Origin: an uncultured Kineosporia sp.
GTDB lineage: Bacteria > Actinomycetota > Actinomycetes > Actinomycetales > Kineosporiaceae
DNA: 7,617 nt
Assembly (NCBI GenBank): GCA_937859855.1
Contig: CALMAR010000066.1
Span: forward strand, 1 to 7,617
Direction of reading: 5' to 3'
Shown here piece after piece: positions 1-6,047 of the stretch. Position 1 is the first letter of the stretch. Each line of letters opens with the position of its first letter. The position numbers and the translations under genes were made by a program. Under the pieces are notes generated by a model that saw nothing but the letters and a program-made list of their open reading frames with translations, did not search any database and was not told where the DNA came from.

Positions 1-325
1 GCTCTTGGCCCGGGCAAGCCGGGGTCTGGGCGGGTCCGGGGGCGGGGCCTCGGCCCACCTGGGCGCAGTGGGCCCCGTGGAGGGGGCCGCCCGCAAGGTG
101 AACATCGGGCTGCTCGATCAGCCTCCCTCACCCGGCCAATGGGTACTGATCCACATGGGTTTCGCGGTCGAGACCACGGATGCCGATGGCGCTGAGCACG
201 CCATGAGCGGGCTGGAGTTGATGGGCCGTTCCCGGAACGAAGCCGGCGACGCTGATCAGCGCGACGCGGCCGAATCACTGTTCGGGCCTCTGAGCGACCT
301 GACCGAACCGGTCGGCGACCCATGA
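1..325 (+). CDS. hypC: HypC/HupF-family [NiFe]-hydrogenase maturation chaperone, 5' end incomplete or damaged
   Basis: The reading frame (codon phase starting at base 2) ends at TGA 323-325. From about base 80 it matches a HypC-type chaperone: an EGAARKVN segment, then a GLLD turn, then the WVLIHMGFAVE strand with the family histidine, then an acidic helix (DADGAEHAMSGLELMGR) and a tail of about 30 residues. HypC proteins form a complex with HypD, carry the Fe(CN)2CO unit and deliver it to the hydrogenase large subunit. The essential N-terminal Met-Cys pair is not visible. The only nearby start in frame is TTG at 5, and the first 25 or so residues are Gly/Ala/Ser-rich and unlike HypC. Either the true start lies before the window, or the first ~95 bases contain frameshifts. 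The stop overlaps the hypF start as ATGA, placing it first among the visible operon genes. I am confident of the family and unsure of the 5' boundary and of whether the gene is intact. Confidence 0.75.
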   Translation, partial: LLARASRGLGGSGGGASAHLGAVGPVEGAARKVNIGLLDQPPSPGQWVLIHMGFAVETTDADGAEHAMSGLELMGRSRNEAGDADQRDAAESLFGPLSDLTEPVGDP

Positions 326-2643
326 TGGGCCGGGTCCGGCGCCGGTTCCAGGTGAGCGGCGTCGTGCAGGGAGTCGGGTTCCGGCCGTTCGTGTATCAGC
401 AGGCGACCAGCCTGGGCCTGTCCGGCAGCGTCGCCAATGATGTGCGCGGTGTGGTGATAGAGGCCGAAGGATCGCGAAAGGCCGTGGACGAACTCGGCTT
501 TCGGCTCTGTAGCAGGCCGCCGCCCCTGGCCGTGGTGGAAGGCGTGACCACCATGGAGCTGCCATTGCGCGGAGGAGCGGGCTTCACCATCGCGACGTCG
601 GATGCCACCGGCGGCGGCGCTCGCACTCTGGTCGGCCCGGACATCGCCACCTGCGCCGACTGTCTGACCGAACTGCGCGACCCGGCCGATCGGCGGTTCG
701 GGCACCCCTTCATCTCCTGCACCAACTGCGGCCCGCGGTTCAGTATCATCACCGGCGTCCCGTACGACCGGCCGTCCACCACCATGGCCGGTTTTCTGAT
801 GTGCGCCGCCTGTGCCGGCGAGTACCGCGATCCGGCCGACCGGCGCTTTCATGCACAGACGATCGCCTGTCACGACTGCGGCCCGCGGCTTGAGTTCATC
901 ACTTCAGATACGGCACTGGACGACGACGCACTGGCCCTGGCCCGCCGGTCACTGGCCGATGGAGCGATCGTCGCGGTCAAGGGCATCGGCGGGTACCACC
1001 TGGCCTGCGATGCGTTCAACGAGGCGGCGGTTGCCACCTTGCGGCAACGAAAGCAACGAGGCGACAAGCCTTTTGCGGTGATGGTGCCTGACCTGGCCGC
1101 TGCCCGGGAACTGGCCCGCATCCAGGACGAGGAGGCCGCGCTGCTGACCGGCCCGCAGCGCCCAGTGATGTTGCTGCGCCGCCGGTCCCGATCAGGTGGC
1201 TCGGCCGTACTCGCAGCGAGTGTGGCTCCGGGTAGCCCGGACATCGGCCTGATCCTCCCCTACACGCCTCTGCACCACCTGCTGCTCTCTCCGCCGGACG
1301 GAAGGTCGGCCCTGACTCTGGTGATGACGTCGGGCAACCTGGGTGGCGAACCGATCGCGTTCGCGGATGCCGATGCTCGGGAGCGGTTGGCGAACCTGGC
1401 CGACGCGTGGCTGATCCATGACCGGCCGATCCAGGTGCCGGTGGACGACTCAGTGACGCGGGTGGTCGATGGCCGGGAAGCGCCGGTCCGTCGTTCTCGC
1501 GGGTATGCGCCGCTGCCGATTTCCCTGCCCATCGACATCGAGCCGGGGCTGGCGGTGGGTGCCGATCTGAAGAACACCTGCGCGGTCGGCGGCGGCCGCC
1601 ATGCCTGGCTGAGCCAGCACATCGGCGACGTGGACGACCTCGCCACCCTCGACGCCCTCACCGTATCCGAGCAGGAACTGGAACAGTTGGCCGGGGTGGT
1701 TCCCGCGACGGTCGCGGCCGATGGGCATCCGGGCTACCGGTCCAGCGCATGGGCGGCCCGCCACGCCCGCAAGGTGGGATTGCCCGTCCGGACGGTCCAG
1801 CACCACCATGCCCACGTCGCCTCGGTGATGGCCGAGCACGGCCTGGACGGCAGTCGCCCGGTACTCGGATTTGCTTTCGATGGAACAGGTTACGGTACCG
1901 ACGCTGCGGTTTGGGGTGGGGAGCTGCTGGTCGCGGATTACCAGGGTTTCCGCCGGGCCGCGCATCTGGCCTACGTGCCACTGTCCGGCGGTGACCTGGC
2001 CGTCGAACGGCCGTACCGGATGGCACTGGCCCACCTGTTCGCAGCGGGCGAAGACTGGGCTGACGACCTGGCGCCGGTCATTGCCTGCCCAGTGGCGGAA
2101 TTGGGCGTCATCCGGTACCAGCTCCAGAGCGGTTTCGGGACGGCACCGACCTCCAGCATGGGCCGGCTCTTCGACGCGGTGGCCTCGCTGGCGGGAGTTC
2201 GTCACGTCGCGCGCTATGAGGCCCAGGCGGCCATCGAGCTGGAGGGGCTGGCCTGCGACGTCGATGCCGACGAGCGCTACCGCTTCGAGCTGAAAGAAGA
2301 CGGCGGCACGGTGCTGGCGGACGCAGCGCCGGTGATCAGATCCGTCGTCCGGGACCTCCGGACGAAAGTTCCACAATCACTGCTGGCAGCGCGCTTCCAT
2401 TCCGGCGTCGCCGAACTCATCGTTGAGCTGGCCTGCCGGCAGAGAACCGCCACCGGGCTGGGCGTCGTCGTTCTCGGTGGCGGGGTGTTCGGCAACGCGC
2501 TTCTGCTGTCGCTGGCCCGGAGCCGGTTGGAGAGTCGCGATTTCGAGGTGCTGACCGCACAGAAGGTGCCGGCCAACGACGGCGGCATCGCGCTGGGACA
2601 GTTGATGATTGCTGGTGCACGGAAGGAACCGAGGAGAAGCTGA
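322..2643 (+). CDS. hypF: Carbamoyltransferase HypF, [NiFe]-hydrogenase maturation
   Basis: This 773-residue cytoplasmic enzyme is close to the usual ~750. HypF uses carbamoyl phosphate and ATP to make a carbamoyl adenylate and transfers the carbamoyl group to the C-terminal cysteine of HypE, the first step toward the cyanide ligands. Domains in order: acylphosphatase at about 5-92 (GVVQGVGFRPFVY, Arg21, Asn39); paired zinc fingers at 111-186 with spacing CX2CX18CX2CX24CX2CX18CX2C (Cys 111/114, 133/136, 161/164, 183/186) and a duplicated RDPADRRF inside both halves; YrdC-like domain at about 201-392 (KGIGGYHLACDA, KQRGDKPFAVM, TSGNLGGEP); Kae1-like domain at about 405-765 (VGADLKNT, metal motif VQHHHAHV at 492-499, FAFDGTGYG, LGGGVFGN, ANDGG). 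ATG 322 overlaps the preceding stop (ATGA). A second ATG follows directly at 325, and I see no Shine-Dalgarno, so coupled initiation is likely. All expected key residues are present. Confidence 0.98.
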   Translation: MMGRVRRRFQVSGVVQGVGFRPFVYQQATSLGLSGSVANDVRGVVIEAEGSRKAVDELGFRLCSRPPPLAVVEGVTTMELPLRGGAGFTIATSDATGGGARTLVGPDIATCADCLTELRDPADRRFGHPFISCTNCGPRFSIITGVPYDRPSTTMAGFLMCAACAGEYRDPADRRFHAQTIACHDCGPRLEFITSDTALDDDALALARRSLADGAIVAVKGIGGYHLACDAFNEAAVATLRQRKQRGDKPFAVMVPDLAAARELARIQDEEAALLTGPQRPVMLLRRRSRSGGSAVLAASVAPGSPDIGLILPYTPLHHLLLSPPDGRSALTLVMTSGNLGGEPIAFADADARERLANLADAWLIHDRPIQVPVDDSVTRVVDGREAPVRRSRGYAPLPISLPIDIEPGLAVGADLKNTCAVGGGRHAWLSQHIGDVDDLATLDALTVSEQELEQLAGVVPATVAADGHPGYRSSAWAARHARKVGLPVRTVQHHHAHVASVMAEHGLDGSRPVLGFAFDGTGYGTDAAVWGGELLVADYQGFRRAAHLAYVPLSGGDLAVERPYRMALAHLFAAGEDWADDLAPVIACPVAELGVIRYQLQSGFGTAPTSSMGRLFDAVASLAGVRHVARYEAQAAIELEGLACDVDADERYRFELKEDGGTVLADAAPVIRSVVRDLRTKVPQSLLAARFHSGVAELIVELACRQRTATGLGVVVLGGGVFGNALLLSLARSRLESRDFEVLTAQKVPANDGGIALGQLMIAGARKEPRRS
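2631..2636 (+). promoter_or_regulatory. Shine-Dalgarno sequence of the second hypC
   Basis: GAGGAG lies six bases before ATG 2643 and inside the last codons of hypF. It supports 2643 as the start, as does the Met-Cys N-terminus that results. It is one of only two clear Shine-Dalgarno sequences in the operon, which suggests that HypC has its own initiation beyond coupling from hypF. Confidence 0.8.
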
Positions 2644-2939
2644 TGTGCTTGGCAGTGCCGGGCCGGGTGGACACCCTGGCCGAGCGGGACGACACCCTGA
2701 TGGCCGAGGTCGACTTCGGTGGTGTCCGTAAGGATGTCTGCTGCCAGTACGTTCCCGGCGTCCGGGTCGGCGACTACGTGATCGTGCACGTCGGATTCGC
2801 GATCCAGCGGCTGGACGAGGAATCGGCGAGGGCGACTCTGGCTGACTTCGAATCACTGGGCATTCTGGAGGAGGAGTTCGGCGATCAGCTGGCTCTGGCC
2901 CAACAGCAGGCCAACGGAGAAACAGGAGGCCCGCGATGA
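2643..2939 (+). CDS. hypC: [NiFe]-hydrogenase maturation chaperone HypC
   Basis: This 98-residue protein begins MCLAVPGRV, the diagnostic HypC N-terminus. Cys2 is the residue that binds the iron unit once Met1 is removed. An OB-fold-like core follows: [14 protein letters not shown] at about 21-34, then [13 protein letters not shown] at 43-55 with His49, then the acidic helix [17 protein letters not shown]. HypC partners HypD during Fe(CN)2CO assembly and then shuttles the unit to the large-subunit precursor. The start ATG overlaps the hypF stop by one base (TGATG, 2641-2645) and the stop overlaps the hypD start (ATGA). The extra adjacent cysteines 33-34 are absent from the upstream hypC-like gene, which has KVN at the equivalent place, so the two copies belong to different subtypes. 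The tail after about residue 75 is Gln/Ala/Gly-rich and probably flexible. Confidence 0.97.
   Translation: MCLAVPGRVDTLAERDDTLMAEVDFGGVRKDVCCQYVPGVRVGDYVIVHVGFAIQRLDEESARATLADFESLGILEEEFGDQLALAQQQANGETGGPR
2924..2929 (+). promoter_or_regulatory. Shine-Dalgarno sequence of hypD
   Basis: A perfect AGGAGG sits six bases before ATG 2936, within the 3' end of hypC. It fixes the hypD start and predicts strong independent initiation on top of coupling through the ATGA overlap. It is the strongest ribosome binding site in the window. Confidence 0.85.
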
Positions 2940-4060
2940 AGTATCTGGACGAATTCAGCAATCCCGACCTGGCGAAGCGGCTGCTGGATCAGATCCACCA
3001 GGCCACCCACCACGAGTGGGCCATCATGGAAGTCTGTGGCGGGCAGACTCATTCGATCATTCGGCACGGCATCGACCAGTTGCTGCCCGACGGTATCGAG
3101 ATGATCCACGGCCCGGGCTGCCCGGTGTGTGTCACTCCGCTCGAGGTCATCGACAAGGCGCTGGCCATCGCGGCCCGGCCGGATGTGATCTTCTGTTCGT
3201 TTGGGGACATGCTGCGGGTGCCGGGCAGCTCGCAGGATCTGTTCCGGATCAAGAGTGAGGGCGGCGACGTCCGGGTGGTCTACTCGCCGCTCGACGCGCT
3301 CAACCTGGCCCGGGCCAACCCGGGTCGGCAGGTGGTGTTCTTCGGGATCGGGTTCGAGACCACCGCGCCGGCCAACGCGATGACCGTGTTTCAGGCCAAA
3401 AGACTTGGCCTGCGAAACTTCTCCCTTCTGGTGTCGCACGTTCTGGTGCCGCCCGCCATTGCCGCGATCATGGAGTCGCCGACCTGCCGGGTCCAGGCGT
3501 TCCTGGCTGCTGGGCACGTCTGCAGCGTGATGGGTACCCAGGAGTATCCACCGCTGGCACAGAGGTACGGCGTGCCGATCGTGGTCACCGGGTTCGAGCC
3601 CCTGGACATCCTGGAGGGCATCCGGAAAACCGTGCTGCAACTGGAATCCGGAAAGCACGAGCTCGAGAACGCCTACCCGCGGGCCGTGCCCGCCGATGGC
3701 AACCCGACCGCCCGCAAGATGCTGGAGGACGTGTTCGAGGTCACCGACCGAGCCTGGCGCGGTATCGGGATGATCCCGGGCAGCGGCTGGCGACTGTCGG
3801 ACGCATACCGGGAGTGGGACGCCGAGGCCAGGTTCGAGGTGGGTGACATCCACACCGACGAGTCACCGATCTGCCGATCCGGGGAGGTGCTGCAAGGACT
3901 GATCAAGCCGCACGAGTGCTCGGCGTTCGGACGGGAGTGCACGCCCCGGAATCCGCTGGGGGCCACCATGGTGTCGTCCGAGGGGGCCTGCGCGGCGTAC
4001 TACCTGTATCGGCGGCTGGCGCCGCTTCCCACACCGTCCACCCTCCCGGTGCCCGCATGA
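2936..4060 (+). CDS. hypD: Hydrogenase maturation iron-sulfur protein HypD
   Basis: This 374-residue cytoplasmic protein has the full HypD signature set. HypD, with HypC, is the scaffold where iron receives its CN and CO ligands, with electrons supplied through its [4Fe-4S] cluster. Visible motifs: [10 protein letters not shown] with Cys34; [11 protein letters not shown] with Cys62 and Cys65; [10 protein letters not shown] at 89-98; [14 protein letters not shown] at 135-148; [12 protein letters not shown] at 189-200; and the C-terminal cluster region [12 protein letters not shown]...[15 protein letters not shown]...GACAAYY with Cys313, Cys328, Cys335 and Cys352. The length is normal for the family, ending in a short Pro-rich tail ([11 protein letters not shown]) with no family role that I know of. 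The start is fixed by the AGGAGG at 2924 and by the overlap with the hypC stop. The end overlaps the hypE start (ATGA, 4057-4060). Confidence 0.98.
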   Translation: MKYLDEFSNPDLAKRLLDQIHQATHHEWAIMEVCGGQTHSIIRHGIDQLLPDGIEMIHGPGCPVCVTPLEVIDKALAIAARPDVIFCSFGDMLRVPGSSQDLFRIKSEGGDVRVVYSPLDALNLARANPGRQVVFFGIGFETTAPANAMTVFQAKRLGLRNFSLLVSHVLVPPAIAAIMESPTCRVQAFLAAGHVCSVMGTQEYPPLAQRYGVPIVVTGFEPLDILEGIRKTVLQLESGKHELENAYPRAVPADGNPTARKMLEDVFEVTDRAWRGIGMIPGSGWRLSDAYREWDAEARFEVGDIHTDESPICRSGEVLQGLIKPHECSAFGRECTPRNPLGATMVSSEGACAAYYLYRRLAPLPTPSTLPVPA

Positions 4061-5121
4061 GCAGGCCGGTCATCGATCTGGACAGCTGGGCCTGCCCGAT
4101 GCCCCTGCGTGATTCACCCCGGATCGTGATGGGTCATGGCGGTGGCGGGGCGATGTCGGCCGAGTTGATCGAGCACCTGTTCCTGCCCGCATTCGGCGCT
4201 TCGGCCGGGAACGGGCTGGGTGACAGTGCCGTCCTGGACATCGGCGGAGCACGGCTGGCGTTCTCGACCGACTCCTATGTGGTGCGGCCGATGTTCTTTC
4301 CGGGCGGGTCGATCGGTGATCTGGCCGTGAACGGCACGGTCAACGACCTGGCCATGTCCGGTGCCCAGCCTCTTGCGTTGTCCACCGCCTTCATCATCGA
4401 GGAGGGCACCGACCTGACCGACATCGGCCGGGTGGCGCAGGCGATGGGGCGCGCGGCCGTGGCGGCCGGGGTCCGGCTGGTGACCGGCGACACCAAGGTC
4501 GTGGACGCCGGGCACGGGGACGCGGTGTTCATCAACACCGCAGGCATCGGTGTTGTGCCGGAAGGAGTTTCAATCTCGCCGAAACGAGCCCGGCCCGGCG
4601 ACGTGGTGATCGTCAGCGGTGATATCGGGTCGCACGGGGTGGCGGTGATGAGCTGCCGGGAAGGACTGGAGTTCGGCACTGCGGTCGAGTCGGACAGCGC
4701 GGCCCTGCACGGACTGGTGGCAGCCATGATCGAGGCGGGAGGGGACGGCGTTCACACCCTGCGCGACCCCACTCGTGGCGGTCTGGCGGCGTCCCTGAAC
4801 GAGCTGGCCCGAGAGGGTGAGGTCGGAGTCGAGCTGGTCGAGCGCGATCTGCCCATCCCGGCTGCGGTGCGGGATGCCTGTGGGCTGCTCGGGCTGGACC
4901 CGCTGTACGTGGCGAACGAGGGTAAGTTGGTGGCCTTCGTGGCTGCGGATTCCGCCGACGCGGTACTGGCTGCCATGCGCGGACACGAATTCGGTTGTGG
5001 CGCAGCGGCGATCGGCCACTGTGCTGCCGAACACCCCGGTATGGTGGTGAGCCGTACTGGGCTGGGCGGCACCCGGGTGGTCGATCTTCCGCTGGGCGAG
5101 CAGCTTCCCCGGATCTGCTGA
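4057..5121 (+). CDS. hypE: Hydrogenase maturation protein HypE (carbamoyl dehydratase)
   Basis: This 354-residue member of the PurM/ThiL (AIR synthase) superfamily accepts a carbamoyl group from HypF on its C-terminal cysteine and dehydrates it with ATP to a thiocyanate, the donor of the cyanide ligands. The C-terminus PRIC (Cys354) is intact, the strongest single sign of function. Other motifs: [20 protein letters not shown] near the N-terminus; [10 protein letters not shown] at 69-78; [17 protein letters not shown] at 87-103; VTGDTKVV at 142-149; [15 protein letters not shown] at 236-250. I chose ATG 4057 because it overlaps the hypD stop and gives the normal family length. The frame is open back to 3916, but that part lies within hypD and encodes nothing HypE-like. 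No Shine-Dalgarno precedes it, so translation is probably coupled to hypD. The next gene begins directly after the stop. Confidence 0.98.
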   Translation: MSRPVIDLDSWACPMPLRDSPRIVMGHGGGGAMSAELIEHLFLPAFGASAGNGLGDSAVLDIGGARLAFSTDSYVVRPMFFPGGSIGDLAVNGTVNDLAMSGAQPLALSTAFIIEEGTDLTDIGRVAQAMGRAAVAAGVRLVTGDTKVVDAGHGDAVFINTAGIGVVPEGVSISPKRARPGDVVIVSGDIGSHGVAVMSCREGLEFGTAVESDSAALHGLVAAMIEAGGDGVHTLRDPTRGGLAASLNELAREGEVGVELVERDLPIPAAVRDACGLLGLDPLYVANEGKLVAFVAADSADAVLAAMRGHEFGCGAAAIGHCAAEHPGMVVSRTGLGGTRVVDLPLGEQLPRIC

Positions 5122-5928
5122 GTGACCGAGCCCGGCGGGGTGACCTTCTCCCGCTATGCCTTCCCGCCGAACGAGCTGGGCCACTGCGGGCCGCCAGGCG
5201 CGGAGGTGCTGCTGGAGGGGGCTTCGGCCGATGAACTGCGCTCCCGGGCCGAGCATTTCGAGGGTGCCTGGCCGTATCTGGAACTGATCGCCCGCAGCCT
5301 GGGCATCGACGATCCACTGGCGCCCGCCGTGGTTTCGGCGTACTGGCTCGGCGGCAGCCTGCTGAACAGGGTTCCGTCAGCGGATTTCGCCGAGACCGTG
5401 AAGACTTCTTTCGGCGGCCAGCCTGGAGTGCTGGACCGCCTCCAGGAGGTCCCCGCGTTGCTGGATCCGGGGCCCAGTCATGCTTTTCACGTTTTCGTGG
5501 TCTATCCCTGGATCGGACTACTGCACCGTGGCGGTGATGTGGCCCGGTCGATCCTGGATCAGTGCCAGGTGCGGTGGGGAACGGTCGAGTGGGTGGACGG
5601 CGATCAGGCCGGGGTGTCGTCGTCGCCCCTGAGCTGGGACGGCAGGATGCTCGGGCTGGGCTCCGAGCGGGTCGAGACGCGGCGCTGGAGCCGGGACGGC
5701 CGTGGGTTCGTCCAGGATCTGCAGCGCGGTGATCAGGTGTCCCTGCACTGGGAGTGGATCTGTGACCGGCTCAGCCCGGTGCAGACCGATGAGCTGGCGG
5801 CGCGGACCGGTCACCAGCTGGCCCGGGTGAACGACTGGCTGGCCAGCCAGCAGCTGCAGGCCCCAGCTCAGCCCGAGAGGCCGCGGTCGCGAGCCCACTG
5901 GGGATGGCGGAGGGACGCCCAGACCTGA
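5122..5928 (+). CDS. Uncharacterised DUF6390-like protein, coupled to hypE
   Basis: This is a 268-residue soluble protein without signal peptide or membrane segment. The N-terminal motif RYAFPPNELGHCGP (11-24) matches my memory of the DUF6390 family, which has no assigned function and is seen in actinobacteria beside hydrogenase genes. That assignment is recall, not a search. Other conserved-looking segments are AYWLGGSLLNRVP (73-85), HAFHVFVVYPWIGLLHRG (120-137) and SLHWEWICDRLS (207-218). Cys22 with His21, and His120/His123, could form a metal or catalytic site, but that is speculation. GTG 5122 abuts the hypE stop (TGAGTG) with no Shine-Dalgarno, implying coupling. A second GTG at 5140 is an alternative start that keeps the motif. 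The last 25 residues are Pro/Gln/Arg-rich. Position as the last gene of the coupled hyp cluster suggests a role in hydrogenase maturation or quality control, which is an inference. Confidence 0.85.
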   Translation: MTEPGGVTFSRYAFPPNELGHCGPPGAEVLLEGASADELRSRAEHFEGAWPYLELIARSLGIDDPLAPAVVSAYWLGGSLLNRVPSADFAETVKTSFGGQPGVLDRLQEVPALLDPGPSHAFHVFVVYPWIGLLHRGGDVARSILDQCQVRWGTVEWVDGDQAGVSSSPLSWDGRMLGLGSERVETRRWSRDGRGFVQDLQRGDQVSLHWEWICDRLSPVQTDELAARTGHQLARVNDWLASQQLQAPAQPERPRSRAHWGWRRDAQT

Positions 5929-5945
5929 TTGCGGCAGTCCGCATC
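5927..5945 (+). terminator. Small hairpin after the DUF6390-like gene, weak terminator candidate
   Basis: TGCGG (5930-5934), a CAGT loop, then CCGCA (5939-5943) form a perfect 5-base-pair stem. The stem gains two more pairs (GA with TC) if T5929 bulges out. It begins at the stop codon of the preceding gene, where an operon end would be expected. There is no following U-tract and the stem is short, so it would be a poor intrinsic terminator. It may be chance in such GC-rich DNA. Confidence 0.25.
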
Positions 5946-6047
5946 CGATTCACCGTTCGAGTCGTCCACAGCCCGTACGACCGCCAGGTTTTCCACAGAT
6001 TCGAATCCAGATCCCCGCCAGCCCAGGGCTGCGCTCACGCTCCCCGT
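5929..6047. other. 119-base intergenic gap between the hyp operon and the next gene
   Basis: This is the only gap between genes in the window. The downstream gene's frame contains no ATG, GTG, TTG or CTG anywhere in the gap, so that gene cannot start earlier within it. Besides the hairpin at its left end, the gap contains a perfect 10-base palindrome (5998-6007) and two TCCACAG repeats (5965-5971, 5992-5998 region). I found no well-spaced -35/-10 pair and no Shine-Dalgarno before 6048. A CACGCT at 6036-6041 is at the distance expected for a leaderless -10 element but fits the consensus poorly. Confidence 0.6.
5998..6007. repeat. Perfect 10-base palindrome GATTCGAATC, possible operator
   Basis: The sequence is its own reverse complement and lies 40 bases before the start of the next gene. 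A related imperfect inverted pair, GATTC at 5947-5951 and GAGTC at 5959-5963, lies about 40 bases upstream. Palindromes placed like this can be repressor sites, but ten bases is short and no regulator gene is visible here. Confidence 0.25.

Noticed and set aside
301..313. Short inverted repeat GACCG-AAC-CGGTC just before the hypF start
   Set aside because: A 5-base-pair stem inside the end of the preceding gene is easily produced by chance in GC-rich DNA. There is no U-tract or other sign of attenuation.
676..849. Imperfect 24-base direct repeat at 676 and 826
   Set aside because: It is the DNA image of the RDPADRRF segment repeated in the two HypF zinc-finger halves, an internal duplication typical of the family rather than a mobile or regulatory repeat.
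1450..2376. Long open frame on the minus strand (308 codons) antisense to hypF
   Set aside because: It lies wholly opposite a certain hypF with intact motifs, and its protein shows no recognisable domain. Long antisense frames are expected where third codon positions are mostly G or C.
2885..3853. Minus-strand open frame (322 codons) opposite hypD
   Set aside because: It mirrors hypD codon bias, is rich in His/Arg/Gly with no family features, and hypD is unambiguous on the other strand.
3916..4056. In-frame upstream extension of hypE by 47 codons
   Set aside because: This part lies inside hypD, does not resemble HypE, and would make the protein longer than the family. ATG 4057 overlapping the hypD stop is the better start.
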